Source of the DNA: Streptomyces sp. CB01201
GTDB taxonomy: Bacteria; Actinomycetota; Actinomycetes; Streptomycetales; Streptomycetaceae
Assembly (NCBI RefSeq): GCF_002803085.1
Contig: NZ_NNBJ01000010.1
Coordinates: 186,001-250,000 of the forward strand
Direction: 5' to 3'
DNA length: 64,000 bases
Shown: one piece after another, positions 53,949 to 62,462 of the stretch
How positions within the stretch are numbered: the first letter of the stretch is position 1
Layout of the letters: the number at the start of each line of letters is the position of its first letter
Made by a program: the position numbers and the translations under genes
Notes under the pieces: model-generated
Told to the model about the DNA's origin: nothing
Seen by the model: the letters and a program-made list of their open reading frames with translations, nothing else
Database searches by the model: none

Positions 53949-54324
53949 GAGGGGTCAGCTCTTTCGCGCGAGGAGTCGTCAGCGGGAGACGTACGTCGTT
54001 GCGCGCGGGCCGAAGGCCTGGAGTGGATCGAGGCGTTAGAGGGCCGGCGCGTTCGTCGCGCGGCAACACACCCGGTCGAAGTCGTGGTCCTGACGGGACG
54101 GCCAGAACGGTTCGAGGTCGGTGCGACCTGTCGTGGCGCTCTGGATGCTGGTCATGTCCCCATTCAACCAGACGATCCGCCCGGTGCAGCAGCCCCCTCC
54201 CACAGACTGATACGGATCCTTGGCACAGCGTGACCACAACCGGCCACCGCGCCGGGTGGTCCGAACGCGCGAGAAGCGCCCACCGCACCGGCGGTGGACG
54301 CTCCCCGGGGATCCGGGGCCCGGC
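53949..54324. other. 376-bp region between glnII and the winged-helix gene
   Basis: Upstream region of the winged-helix gene and downstream region of glnII. I find no convincing ORF, palindrome or terminator with high stem quality in it; a GC-rich CCCCGGGGATCCGGGG block near 54303 may end glnII. Confidence 0.5.
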
Positions 54325-55365
54325 TCAGACCTGCCCGGCCTTCTCCAGCCCGGCGCAGCAGGTGTCGACGATGAGGCGGGTCACCACGTACGGGTCGACG
54401 TTGGCGTTCGGGCGGCGGTCCTCGATGTAGCCCTTCCGGTCCACCTCGACCTGCCACGGGATGCGGACCGAGGCGCCGCGGTCCGAGACGCCGTACTTGT
54501 ACTGGTCCCACGGCGCCGTCTCGTGCAGGCCGGTGAGGCGGTCGTCGATGCCGGCGCCGTAGTTCTTGACGTGGTCCATGGGCTTGGAGCCCTCGCCGAG
54601 CGCCTCGCAGGCGGTGATGATCGCGTCGTAGCCCTCGCGCATCGCCCTGGTGGAGAAGTTGGTGTGCGCGCCCGCGCCGTTCCAGTCGCCCTTGACCGGC
54701 TTCGGGTCGAGGGTGGCCGACACGTTGAAGTCCTCGGCGGTGCGGTAGAGCAGCCAGCGCGCGATCCACAGCTGGTCGGAGACCTCCAGGGGGCCGACCG
54801 GGCCGACCTGGAACTCCCACTGGCCGGGCATGACCTCGGCGTTGATGCCGGAGATGCTCAGGCCCGCGGCGAGACAGTGGTCCAGGTGCTTCTCGACGAT
54901 CTCGCGGCCGAAGATCTCGTCCGCGCCGACGCCGCAGTAGTAGCCGCCCTGCGCGGCCGGGAAACCGCCCACGGGGAAGCCGAGCGGACGGTCGCCGTCG
55001 AAGAAGGTGTACTCCTGCTCGATGCCGAAGATCGGCTCCTGCGCCGCGAACTGCTCGGCGAGCGGGCGCAGTTGGGCGCGGGTGTTGGAGGCGTGAGGCG
55101 TCCCGTCGATGTCGAAGACCTCGCACAGGACCAGGACGTCGTCGCCGCCGCGGATCGGGTCCGGGCAGGAGAACACCGGCTTCAGGACGCGGTCCGACGC
55201 GTGGCCCTCGGCCTGGTTGGTGCTGGACCCGTCGAAGCCCCAGACGGGCAGCTCGGCGACGGCCCCGGGGGTACCGGCCATGATCTTGGTCTTCGAGCGG
55301 AGCTTGGCGGTCGGCTCGGTGCCGTCGATCCAGATGTACTCGGCCTTGTACGTCACGGAAGCCAT
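54325..55365 (-). CDS. glnII: Glutamine synthetase type II
   Basis: 346 residues, the eukaryote-like GSII length. Beta-Grasp with WGFDGSST (about 43-50) and catalytic motifs FGIEQEYTFF (about 112-121), NAEVMPGQWEFQVG (split; about 180-193) and DWNGAGAHTNFST. GSII is not adenylylated, so GlnE does not control it; control is transcriptional. A GlnR-like box lies upstream. Ortholog of SCO2210. Confidence 0.95.
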   Translation of the reverse strand: MASVTYKAEYIWIDGTEPTAKLRSKTKIMAGTPGAVAELPVWGFDGSSTNQAEGHASDRVLKPVFSCPDPIRGGDDVLVLCEVFDIDGTPHASNTRAQLRPLAEQFAAQEPIFGIEQEYTFFDGDRPLGFPVGGFPAAQGGYYCGVGADEIFGREIVEKHLDHCLAAGLSISGINAEVMPGQWEFQVGPVGPLEVSDQLWIARWLLYRTAEDFNVSATLDPKPVKGDWNGAGAHTNFSTRAMREGYDAIITACEALGEGSKPMDHVKNYGAGIDDRLTGLHETAPWDQYKYGVSDRGASVRIPWQVEVDRKGYIEDRRPNANVDPYVVTRLIVDTCCAGLEKAGQV

Positions 55366-55443
55366 CCTCTGTGGGAGCTGCGGGTTGCCTGCGCGCTGCC
55401 ACGCTGCGGCGCTGCTGTATGCCCCGCAGCCTCACACCCCGAA

Positions 55444-55481
55444 ATTTCCCGCCCGTTGCCCGTTTGTGAACCCGGTGTTAC
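55444..55481 (-). promoter_or_regulatory. GlnR-like box upstream of glnII
   Basis: On the glnII strand the sequence reads GTAAC-n6-TTCAC-n6-GCAAC-n6-GAAAT, four 5-bp half sites exactly 11 bp apart, as in the gTnAC-n6-GaAAC pairs bound by GlnR. It is about 80-115 nt upstream of the glnII ATG and its outer end overlaps the stop codon (55478-55480) of the gene above. Confidence 0.75.
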
Positions 55482-56572
55482 CTGGGGTTCCGCAGGAGCC
55501 CCGAAAGGCCCGCACGGCGGATCCGCCTCGTCAGTTCCTCCGGTGTGGCGCCGAGGGCTTCGGCGCATCGTCCCAGGTGCCAGTCGTGGGCGGCCAGGTT
55601 CCGCAGCAGATGGCCGCGCCGCACCTGGTTCTCGGAGAGCCGGAACGTCTTCAGGTACGCGACCCTGCCCTGGTGGTCGGTGATGGTCTCCCCGATGTGC
55701 CGGCCCGCGCCGCCCCGCTGGAACGGCGGCAGGAAGCGCCACAGGGCGAAGCCGCCCATCCGGTGCACCCGGCTGAAGGTGTACGGGGTCGCGTGGAGCT
55801 CCGCGGCCAGCACCGTGTCGTGGGCCTCGCGCCAGGCCCGCTCCTGGCCGCGCGCCGCCGCCCGCAGATCGCCGAGGCTGCGGATGTGCCGGTCGTCGAG
55901 CCGGGCGGTGAACTCCGTGACGGGACGCCCGTACAGCGCGTACTGGTGGATCAGCTCGCCGAACAGGTCCTGGAGCAGGGTGGCGTGCAGGGCTCGGTAG
56001 TCGTCGGGGTGCGGTACCGCGAAGGCGGCGCCGAGTGCGTCCGCCGCGTACACGAGCACGCCGCACTGGCCCGGAAGGATCTCGAACACCCGCAGGGCGT
56101 CGGCGAGTTGGGGTACGTTGGCGCCGAGGTACGCGCTCTCGACGCGGGGCGAGAGGCCGTCGCGCAGCGCCGTGCGGGACCACTCCTCCCATGCCACGGA
56201 CGGGCCGCCGAAGTGCAGGGCCAGATAGCCCTCCAGGGCCAGGTGCAGCGGCAGGAACCGCAGCCGGTCGCCGGGCCGGCGCTTGGCCATCCGGTGCAGC
56301 GGCATCCGGTCCGGCACCCCGTCGCCCAGCGTCGTGCCGTACGCGGCACCAGGGCCCTCGCCCGACCAGTCGGCCACGAAGCCGTGCGGGATGTACGAGG
56401 TGTAGCGGGCGCGGCCGGCCAGGCGCACCTCGGCGCCCTCGGGGTGGCCGTACGCCTCGCGCGTCAGGCGCAGCCCCGCCACCGGTTCCGCCCGCAGCAG
56501 CGGGACGAGCCGGATGCCGCCCCACACCTGGGCGGGGCCTGCCTCCAGGCCGGTCAGGTCGAGCGCGGTCAT
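55478..56572 (-). CDS. Unknown protein, partner of the vWA protein
   Basis: 364 residues with no signal peptide or membrane segment. The start (MTALDLTGLEAGPAQVWGG) leads into a compact alpha/beta region with no recognisable active site, and the C-terminal part (about 280-360) is helical. It may be related to the ARPP-type accessory domains of actinobacterial conflict or signalling loci, but I cannot confirm that from sequence. Its ATG overlaps the stop of the vWA gene (ATGA), so the two are made together. Confidence 0.55.
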   Translation of the reverse strand: MTALDLTGLEAGPAQVWGGIRLVPLLRAEPVAGLRLTREAYGHPEGAEVRLAGRARYTSYIPHGFVADWSGEGPGAAYGTTLGDGVPDRMPLHRMAKRRPGDRLRFLPLHLALEGYLALHFGGPSVAWEEWSRTALRDGLSPRVESAYLGANVPQLADALRVFEILPGQCGVLVYAADALGAAFAVPHPDDYRALHATLLQDLFGELIHQYALYGRPVTEFTARLDDRHIRSLGDLRAAARGQERAWREAHDTVLAAELHATPYTFSRVHRMGGFALWRFLPPFQRGGAGRHIGETITDHQGRVAYLKTFRLSENQVRRGHLLRNLAAHDWHLGRCAEALGATPEELTRRIRRAGLSGLLRNPR

Positions 56573-57990
56573 CGGCTGCTTCCCGTGAAGTCGGCGGTGC
56601 GGCGGTCGAGATACGAGTACAGCTCGGCGAGGCCCGTGCGGCCTTCGGCGAACTGGGCGATCTCCACCAGGGCGGGCAGGTCCTCCGCGTCGCGGATGCC
56701 GGCCGTGGGCACCGAGGGGGCGAGGCGGCGCACGTCGAAGCCGTCCGCGTCGTATACGGGGTTCAGATGGACGACGCGGGTGCGACGCTCCGGATCGAGC
56801 CGGCGGCGCCACACGCGCAGCACCTCGCCCGCGAGCCCCGGTGGCGCGTTGTCCCAGCCGTCGGAGACGATCACCAGCCGCTCCGGGCGGTCGTCCAGCG
56901 CGTCCAGGACGCGCATGCCGAGCGGGGTCGCGCCGAACGGCCGGGCGAGCAGCGGGTCGCCGCCGCCCGAGGTCCACCGGCCGCGGTAGGCGCCGCCGGA
57001 GGCCAGCGCCTCCAGGAGGAAGTGGCAGGCCAGCGCCACCGCGAGCGGGCGGCGCCGTTTCTGGCCGGAGCCGGACGAGGAGTAACTGTCGTCGAGCACC
57101 GCCGAGATCCGGCCCCACGTCCCTGCGTGCGGCCCGGCGGCGCGCAGGGCGGCGGCGCGCAGCGCTCCGGTCAGTTCGCCCCGGCGCCGCGCCCGTTCGT
57201 CGAGGCCGAGCGACAGGACGTACAGGGCGAGCCGGGTCAGCGGCATGGTGGCCAGGTCGGCCGGTACGGCCCCGGCCCGCGACTGCGTGCGCAGCCGCTC
57301 CAGACGGGTGGTGCGCGGAGCGATCCGCTCCAGGAACACCGCGCGCGGTATCCCGTGCCGGGCCGCGAATCCCTCGGCGACGGTGAACGGCAGCTCGAAG
57401 ACCGCGGCCTGCTCGTAGTGGGCCCGCCGGTGTGCGTCGAGCAGCGGGTGCGCGTACCGGGCGCGACGTCCGGGACGGAACAGGAAGTCCCCCAACTCGG
57501 CCTCCACGGGCGGGAGATGGGCGTGCCGCGTGGCCGCCTTGAGGCCGCCGCGGTATTTCACCGCGTCGAACGCCGGGTCCGGTCGGGCGGCCAGCCAGTC
57601 GCGGAAGATCGCCCGGGTGCGCCGGTTGTTGACCTTCGCCGCCCGCAGTGCGCGCAGCAGCCGGTACACGCGCTGTGGCGCCATCACCGCGAGCCGGGCC
57701 GCGATCAGCCGTCCCTCGGCGCGCTTCTCCTCGGCGTCCGCCTCACCCGCGCTCGCCAGCAGGTGCCGGATGACGAGCGCGGCGTTGTGGTCGTTGATGT
57801 CCAGGGCGAGCACGGCGGCGTACACCCGGCGGTAGTTGACCCGTACGTACGCGTGGAGGAAGGCGAGCGAGAGGCGCTGCTCGCCCGCGGCCGAGCGGAA
57901 CTCGCGCTGGCCGGTCGCGGTGACGGCGGCGTTGACGAAGAGCAGCACGTCCTCCGCCGCGATGAGGTCGGCGCAGCTCTCCTGAGCCAT
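56569..57990 (-). CDS. vWA-domain protein with N-terminal helical repeats (TROVE/Ro60-like layout)
   Basis: 473 residues. N-terminal helical repeat region (about 1-280) with Arg-rich loops such as KVNNRRTRAIFRDWL, and the TROVE-like DLATMPLTRLALYVL segment. The C-terminal vWA domain (about 300-470) has a MIDAS motif DDSYSSS (D-x-S-x-S, about 313-319) and late VIVSDGWDN. The layout matches Ro60-type RNA-binding proteins, which use helical repeats and a vWA domain to hold non-coding RNA, but the RNA partner is unknown and the match is by eye. GGGGGA precedes ATG 57990. Confidence 0.65.
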   Translation of the reverse strand: MAQESCADLIAAEDVLLFVNAAVTATGQREFRSAAGEQRLSLAFLHAYVRVNYRRVYAAVLALDINDHNAALVIRHLLASAGEADAEEKRAEGRLIAARLAVMAPQRVYRLLRALRAAKVNNRRTRAIFRDWLAARPDPAFDAVKYRGGLKAATRHAHLPPVEAELGDFLFRPGRRARYAHPLLDAHRRAHYEQAAVFELPFTVAEGFAARHGIPRAVFLERIAPRTTRLERLRTQSRAGAVPADLATMPLTRLALYVLSLGLDERARRRGELTGALRAAALRAAGPHAGTWGRISAVLDDSYSSSGSGQKRRRPLAVALACHFLLEALASGGAYRGRWTSGGGDPLLARPFGATPLGMRVLDALDDRPERLVIVSDGWDNAPPGLAGEVLRVWRRRLDPERRTRVVHLNPVYDADGFDVRRLAPSVPTAGIRDAEDLPALVEIAQFAEGRTGLAELYSYLDRRTADFTGSSR

Positions 57991-58168
57991 GGAGGTCCCC
58001 CGTGGGTGAAGTGGAGGCCGGCCGGGGAATGGGGGCGCGAACAGCGAAATGTTTGCGGTAGAGGCAAGTCCCGGAAGTCGCGCCGGAGTCCCGCGGCCGG
58101 CCCCGGAAACGTAACATTCCACCCCCCTCGCCCCGCCACCGGAATTCGGCGCCGGGCAGACTGGTCCC

Positions 58169-59086
58169 ATGAACGACACCGCCCGCACCCCCCGCATCGG
58201 ACTCCTCGGCACCGGCCCGTGGGCCGTCGCCACCCACGCGCCCGCGCTGGCCGCCCATCCCGGCGTCGACTTCGTCGGGGTGTGGGGGAGGCGGCCCGAG
58301 GCGGCGCGGGCGCTGGCGGCGGAACACGGTGTCGCGGTGTACGAGGACGCCGACGCGCTGTTCGCGGACTGCGACGCCGTCGCCTTCGCGCTGCCGCCGG
58401 ACGTGCAGGCGCCGCTCGCCGTGCGGGCCGCGGCGGCGGGCTGCCATCTGCTCCTGGACAAGCCGGTCGCCACGGACGTGGCCGCCGCCCGCGAACTGGC
58501 CGGGGCGGCCGAGCGTGCCCAGGTCGCCTCCGTCGTGTTCTTCACGCTGCGCTTCGCGAAGGAGACCGCGTCCTGGGTGGCCCAACAGGCCGCGACGGAC
58601 GGGTGGTTGACCGGTCGGGCGCGGTGGTACGGCTCGCTGTTCACGCCGGGTGCCGAGCGCAGCCCGTACGCCGCATCGCCCTGGCGGGGCGAGAAGGGCG
58701 CGCTCTGGGACGTCGGACCGCACGCCCTCGCCGTGCTCGCCGGGGTGCTCGGCGAGGTGACCGCCCTGACCGCGGCGGCGGGCCCCGGCGACACCGCGCA
58801 CCTGATCCTGCGGCACGCCTCGGGCGCCTCCAGCACCGCAGACCTGAGTTTCACCGCGCCCCCGGCCGCCGCGGGCGTCGAGGTGTCGCTGCTCGGCGAG
58901 GCCGGCACCGAGGTGATGCCGGGCTGGGGCGGCGCGCTCGACGCGTTCGGCGCGGCGATCGACGCGCTCCTGGACGCGGCCCGCACCGGGGTGCCGCACC
59001 CCTGCGACGCCCGGTTCGGTGCGCGGGTCACCGAGCTCCTCGCGGCCGCCGAGACCCAGCTGGGGCGAGCCACGGGCCGGGCCTGA
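58169..59086 (+). CDS. Gfo/Idh/MocA oxidoreductase
   Basis: 305 residues. N-terminal Rossmann fold IGLLGTGPWAVATHAPAL (about 10-27), then the family DKPVATD (an EKP-type motif, about 95-101), and a C-terminal alpha/beta domain. Oxidises or reduces a sugar or inositol derivative with NAD(P). No sugar-pathway partner is adjacent. Confidence 0.85.
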   Translation: MNDTARTPRIGLLGTGPWAVATHAPALAAHPGVDFVGVWGRRPEAARALAAEHGVAVYEDADALFADCDAVAFALPPDVQAPLAVRAAAAGCHLLLDKPVATDVAAARELAGAAERAQVASVVFFTLRFAKETASWVAQQAATDGWLTGRARWYGSLFTPGAERSPYAASPWRGEKGALWDVGPHALAVLAGVLGEVTALTAAAGPGDTAHLILRHASGASSTADLSFTAPPAAAGVEVSLLGEAGTEVMPGWGGALDAFGAAIDALLDAARTGVPHPCDARFGARVTELLAAAETQLGRATGRA

Positions 59087-59147
59087 CGCAGGGCCCGACG
59101 CGGAGCCGCCTGCGGAACCGCCTGGGGAGGGGCCGCCCGCTGAAGGG

Positions 59148-59510
59148 TTACTTGCGCGCGAGGGCGTCGCGTACGGCGGCTTCGGTGCGGCCCACCACGG
59201 CCGTGCCGTCGTCCGCCGTGATGAGGGGGCGCTGGATCAGCTTGGGGTGCTCGGCGAGCGCGGCCACCCAGCGCTCGCGGGTGGCCACGTCGCGCGGCCA
59301 GTCCTTCAGGCCGAGTTCCTTGGCGGCGGCCTCCTGCGTGCGCGTGATGTCCCACGGCTCCAGGCCGAGCCGGTCGAGCACCGCCCGGATCTCGTCGGGC
59401 GACGGCACGTCTTCGAGGTAGCGGCGCACCGTGTAGTCGGCGCCCTCCGCGTCCATCAGGTCCACCGCGCTGCGGCACTTCGAACAGGCCGGGTTGATCC
59501 AGATCTCCAT
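59148..59510 (-). CDS. ArsC-family arsenate-reductase-like protein
   Basis: 120 residues, glutaredoxin-fold ArsC/Spx type. CSKCR (Cys9, Cys12) provides a CxxC redox pair and the late HPKLIQRPLI carries the usual Arg-Pro. The ArsC catalytic Arg set is not complete, so arsenate reduction is not certain. No ars genes are nearby. ATG 59510 has no strong ribosome site. Confidence 0.75.
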   Translation of the reverse strand: MEIWINPACSKCRSAVDLMDAEGADYTVRRYLEDVPSPDEIRAVLDRLGLEPWDITRTQEAAAKELGLKDWPRDVATRERWVAALAEHPKLIQRPLITADDGTAVVGRTEAAVRDALARK

Positions 59511-59627
59511 GCCGCCAGGCTACCCGCGTCGCACCGTCAAAGCCCGGCTGGCCAGGGGCGATTGTCAGTGGTGCCCAGTAAAATCGAGAGAGTAAGTGAG
59601 GGTTCCCGACCGCCCAGGAGGATGCCC

Positions 59628-59909
59628 ATGACCGCTGCCGCACTCACCTCGCACGCCCCGAAACAGCTGTCCCTCCAGCCCCTTCACAAGGTCCCGCTGC
59701 CCGCCGGGCGTCCGCGCGTCTGGTACGAGTCCCACAACCGCCGCCTGAAGGCCATGCGCCTGGCCATCGCCCTGCTCGACACGGGTGTCTACCGGCCCGA
59801 GCAGGCGTCCGACCGCGCGATACGCACGGTGGCCGCGCTCATCGGCGTCCACCAGCCGTCGGAGACGACCTGCCGGATGGTGCGCGCGCTGCTCCACGAC
59901 GGCCGCTGA
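59628..59909 (+). CDS. Small conserved actinobacterial protein, unknown
   Basis: 93 residues. Basic centre WYESHNRRLKAMRLAI, then a helical C-terminus (TCRMVRALLHDGR). No membrane segment. ATG 59628 was chosen over 59622 because AGGAGG (59616-59621) is correctly spaced only for it, and a TAAAAT box at 59579-59584 may be part of its promoter. I do not recognise a function. Confidence 0.6.
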   Translation: MTAAALTSHAPKQLSLQPLHKVPLPAGRPRVWYESHNRRLKAMRLAIALLDTGVYRPEQASDRAIRTVAALIGVHQPSETTCRMVRALLHDGR

Positions 59910-60042
59910 GCCAGGACGGCCGCCGATCCAGGGCACGCGCCCATCCCCTGCGGGCGCCGATCCAGGGCGCGTGCTGATCCCACGGCGGGCGCCGGCGCAC
60001 GAAGGGTGTGCGGACGCCTCCGCGTGACTGGCGGGCCCGGTC

Positions 60043-60103
60043 GTGCCTTGAGGGACCCGGTGGTGCCTTGAGGGATCGGGTCGTGCCTTCGAGGGGCCGG
60101 GTC
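60043..60103. repeat. Three diverged 20-bp tandem copies
   Basis: GTGCCTTGAGGGACCCGGTG, then GTGCCTTGAGGGATCGGGTC, then GTGCCTTCGAGGGGCCGGG with one extra base. Units at 60043, 60063 and 60083. Confidence 0.8.
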
Positions 60104-60167
60104 GCGCCGTCCGGAAGCCGGGGGGGGGCACGGCCCGGTCCCAGGACGCCGATGAGGGTCCGGGACA

Positions 60168-60212
60168 CCGATGACGGGCCGGACCGCCGATGACGGGCCG
60201 GACCGCCGATGA
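60168..60212. repeat. 19-bp tandem array, 2.4 copies, with embedded TGACGG
   Basis: CCGATGACGGGCCGGACCG at 60168-60186 and 60187-60205, then CCGATGA. Each full unit contains TGACGG; the copy at 60191-60196 is placed as a -35 for the TAGGGT at 60214-60219. Confidence 0.85.
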
Positions 60213-60219
60213 TCTAGGG
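60191..60219 (+). promoter_or_regulatory. Promoter of the riboswitch-transporter transcript
   Basis: -35 TGACGG (60191-60196), 17-nt spacer, -10 TAGGGT (60214-60219). The start would be near 60226, just before the aptamer. Confidence 0.6.
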
Positions 60220-60225
60220 TGGCCC

Positions 60226-60402
60226 GGCCGTGGTGTTCGGGAATTCCGGTGCGAAACCGGAGCGGCCCTCGCCACTGTGATCGGGTTTCCCCGGGTTCCG
60301 GGGAGCCGCCGTCCCCTCGCGGCGCCACTGGCCAGGACCCACCTGACCGGGAAGGCCGGGACCAAGGCATCAACCCGTCAGCCAGGAGACCGGCCGCGGC
60401 AT
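60226..60402 (+). ncRNA. Cobalamin (B12) riboswitch
   Basis: Conserved core segments in order: CCGGTGCGAAACCGGAGCGG and CGCCACTGTGA (60245-60281 approximately), a central GCCACTGGC with GGGAAGGCC, and the 3' GTCAGCCAGGAGACCGGCC. These are the B12-box segments of the cobalamin aptamer family. It lies directly upstream of the Ni/Co transporter, so cobalamin would lower cobalt uptake. Start and end are approximate. Confidence 0.9.
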
Positions 60403-60441
60403 CTCACGAAGTGATCCACGAGGTGCTGGAGCGTGACCCGC

Positions 60442-61551
60442 ATGACCCTGCCTGTTCGCACGTCCCCCGAGAGGGGCACCCGTGCGGTGCCCTCCTTCCA
60501 CTGGCGGCGCGAGGACACCGTCCGAACCGCCGTCCTCCTGACAGTGATAGCCCTCCTGCACATCGTTGCCTTCGGCGTCCTGTTCCTGCTCGTGGCCCCC
60601 GCGCACTACGCCGTCGGCACCAAGACGTACGGCATCGGGCTCGGCATCACGGCGTACACCCTCGGCATGCGGCACGCCTTCGACGCCGACCACATCGCGG
60701 CCATCGACAACACCACCCGCAAGCTGATGGCCGACGGCAAGCGGCCGGTGTCCGTGGGCTTCTGGTTCGCGCTCGGCCACTCCAGCGTGGTCGTGATCAT
60801 GGCGGCCCTGGTGGCGGGCGGCGCCCAGCTCGCGGGCACCCTGATGAACGAGGACTCCCGCGCCCACCAGGTGCTCGGCGTGGTCGGAACCACCGCATCC
60901 GGCTCCTTCCTCTACCTCATCGCGGCCCTCAACCTGGTCGCCCTGTTCGGCATCCTGAAGGTGTTCCGCGCGATGCGGTCGGGTGCGTACGACGAGAAGG
61001 AACTGGAAGCGCACCTGGACTCGCGGGGCTTCATGAACCGGGTTCTGGGCCGCTTCACCAAGTCCATATCCCGGCCCGGCCAGATGTTCCCGCTGGGCTT
61101 CCTCTTCGGCCTCGGCTTCGACACCGCGACCGAGGTCACCCTGATGGTGATGGCCGGCACCGGCGCCGCCGCCGGACTGCCCTGGTACGCCATCCTGTGC
61201 CTGCCGCTGCTGTTCGCGGCGGGGATGAGCCTGTTCGACACGCTGGACGGCACGTTCATGAACTTCGCCTACCAGTGGGCGTTCTCGAACCCGGTCCGCA
61301 AGGTCTACTACAACCTCACCATCACGGGCCTGTCCATCGCGGTGGCCTTCTTCATCGGCACCATCGAACTCGTCGGCGTCCTGCACGAGAAGCTCGACCT
61401 CACCGACCCGGTCAGCGGCTGGATAGCCGAGCTGAACATGGACAACGTCGGCTTCGTGATCGTCGGCCTGTTCGTGGTGGTGTGGGCGGCGGCACTGGCG
61501 TACTGGCGGCTGGGGAAGGTCGAGCAGAAGTGGGCGGGGGGCGGGGTGTGA
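60442..61551 (+). CDS. NiCoT-family nickel/cobalt transporter
   Basis: 369 residues with eight hydrophobic helices. The diagnostic RHAFDADHIAAIDNTTR stretch in helix 2 (about 75-91), FALGHSSVV and GFDTATEV are the NiCoT signature; metal selectivity is decided by these helices. Under a cobalamin riboswitch it most probably carries cobalt for B12 synthesis. ATG 60442 is chosen because GGAG lies 10 nt upstream; GTG 60433 is also in frame, with only 1 nt to GGAG. Confidence 0.9.
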   Translation: MTLPVRTSPERGTRAVPSFHWRREDTVRTAVLLTVIALLHIVAFGVLFLLVAPAHYAVGTKTYGIGLGITAYTLGMRHAFDADHIAAIDNTTRKLMADGKRPVSVGFWFALGHSSVVVIMAALVAGGAQLAGTLMNEDSRAHQVLGVVGTTASGSFLYLIAALNLVALFGILKVFRAMRSGAYDEKELEAHLDSRGFMNRVLGRFTKSISRPGQMFPLGFLFGLGFDTATEVTLMVMAGTGAAAGLPWYAILCLPLLFAAGMSLFDTLDGTFMNFAYQWAFSNPVRKVYYNLTITGLSIAVAFFIGTIELVGVLHEKLDLTDPVSGWIAELNMDNVGFVIVGLFVVVWAAALAYWRLGKVEQKWAGGGV

Positions 61552-61848
61552 GGGGTGGGGCGTGAGGGGTGGCGGTGCCCTCCTCGCCGAAGTGGCTGCC
61601 GGCCGGGAACTCGACACAGCCGAACGTCCAGCCGAGGTCCTCAACTGGCGCATCACCACACAACCCAACAAGCGAGCGCGGGCAGCGCGACAGCCCAGTA
61701 TCTTCCTGGGTGCGGCAGCGGCGCCTCCGACCGTCCAGCCTTCGGCTCCGGCGACGAGCCCGACGCGCGAGGAGCGTCGTCGGCTCCGGTAGTTGCACGC
61801 GCAGCGGTGCCTGCGAGCCGCGAGGTACCGGCAGGTTCTGCGCCATGC
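61552..61848. other. Unassigned stretch after the transporter
   Basis: Almost 300 bp with open frames on both strands and no recognisable protein. The start is T/G-rich (GGGGTGGGGCGTGAGGGGTGG). It is the boundary between core genes and the lower-G+C cluster to its right. It may contain a decayed gene. Confidence 0.5.
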
Positions 61849-62430
61849 CTATGGGGCTTCGCGCCCAGGCGAGACCGCCGGCAAAGACGATGCGATGCCT
61901 CCGCTCAACCCTCTCGCCCACGCTGTGACCTGAGTGAGGTGCTCAGGTTGCAGACCCAGACGGGCGTTCGGCTGCACGAGGAGGGTGGGGAAGCCCGCAG
62001 CGGTGCGCTGCACGGCCCACTCGTGATCGAGCGCGGTGAAGTCGTCATCGATCCAGGCCGAGGGTTCGTCGCCGAGCCACGCGTCGACATAGTCACGCTT
62101 CCAGAGGTAGCCGTTGGGATGGGACGTCGTGATCTTGGGGCGTGGGAGATCGACGTACGTGAGGGCCGGAAGACCGAGGAGCGGGCCGATCAGCGTGGGG
62201 GCGTCCCGGCGCCAACTCGTGCACCAGACCGGGGCAAGTGGAACGCTCCGGAACATGCTGGCGAGCATGGGCCCGTGCGCCGGGTTGAGCCAGACGGTGA
62301 CCGGATCCTCCGGAGTCCGACCGTCCGGCACGACCTCGTGGCGGACGTGCGTGGCCGGGATGCTGTCGTCACCCTGGGGGAAAGGTATGAGGACACCGTC
62401 GAGGTCCAACAGCAGATAGGGCACGTTCAT
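61849..62430 (-). CDS. HAD-superfamily hydrolase-like protein
   Basis: 193 residues. Motif I LLLDLDGVLIP (Asp nucleophile near 8-10), motif II with Ser/Thr in WCTSWRRDA (about 72-80), a Lys in GYLWKRDY, and motif IV WIDDDF with two Asp. A small-molecule phosphatase is the usual activity. The gene is about 63% G+C in lines counted. ATG 62430 has GGAGG upstream. Upstream ORF extensions have no ribosome site. Confidence 0.75.
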   Translation of the reverse strand: MNVPYLLLDLDGVLIPFPQGDDSIPATHVRHEVVPDGRTPEDPVTVWLNPAHGPMLASMFRSVPLAPVWCTSWRRDAPTLIGPLLGLPALTYVDLPRPKITTSHPNGYLWKRDYVDAWLGDEPSAWIDDDFTALDHEWAVQRTAAGFPTLLVQPNARLGLQPEHLTQVTAWARGLSGGIASSLPAVSPGREAP

Positions 62431-62462
62431 GGGTGCCTCCATGGGTGTGGCGGTCGGCAGCG

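Larger units (their letters stand above)
59910..60225. other. Repeat-rich leader region ahead of the cobalamin riboswitch
   Basis: No ORF is supported. It contains two tandem arrays: a 20-bp unit starting GTGCCTTGAGGGA at 60043, 60063 and 60083, and a 19-bp unit CCGATGACGGGCCGGACCG at 60168 and 60187 with a partial third. The last array carries the -35 of the transporter promoter. Confidence 0.75.

Noticed and set aside
60043..60212. CRISPR-like short repeats before the riboswitch
   Set aside because: Units are contiguous 19-20 bp copies with no spacers, and no cas genes are nearby.
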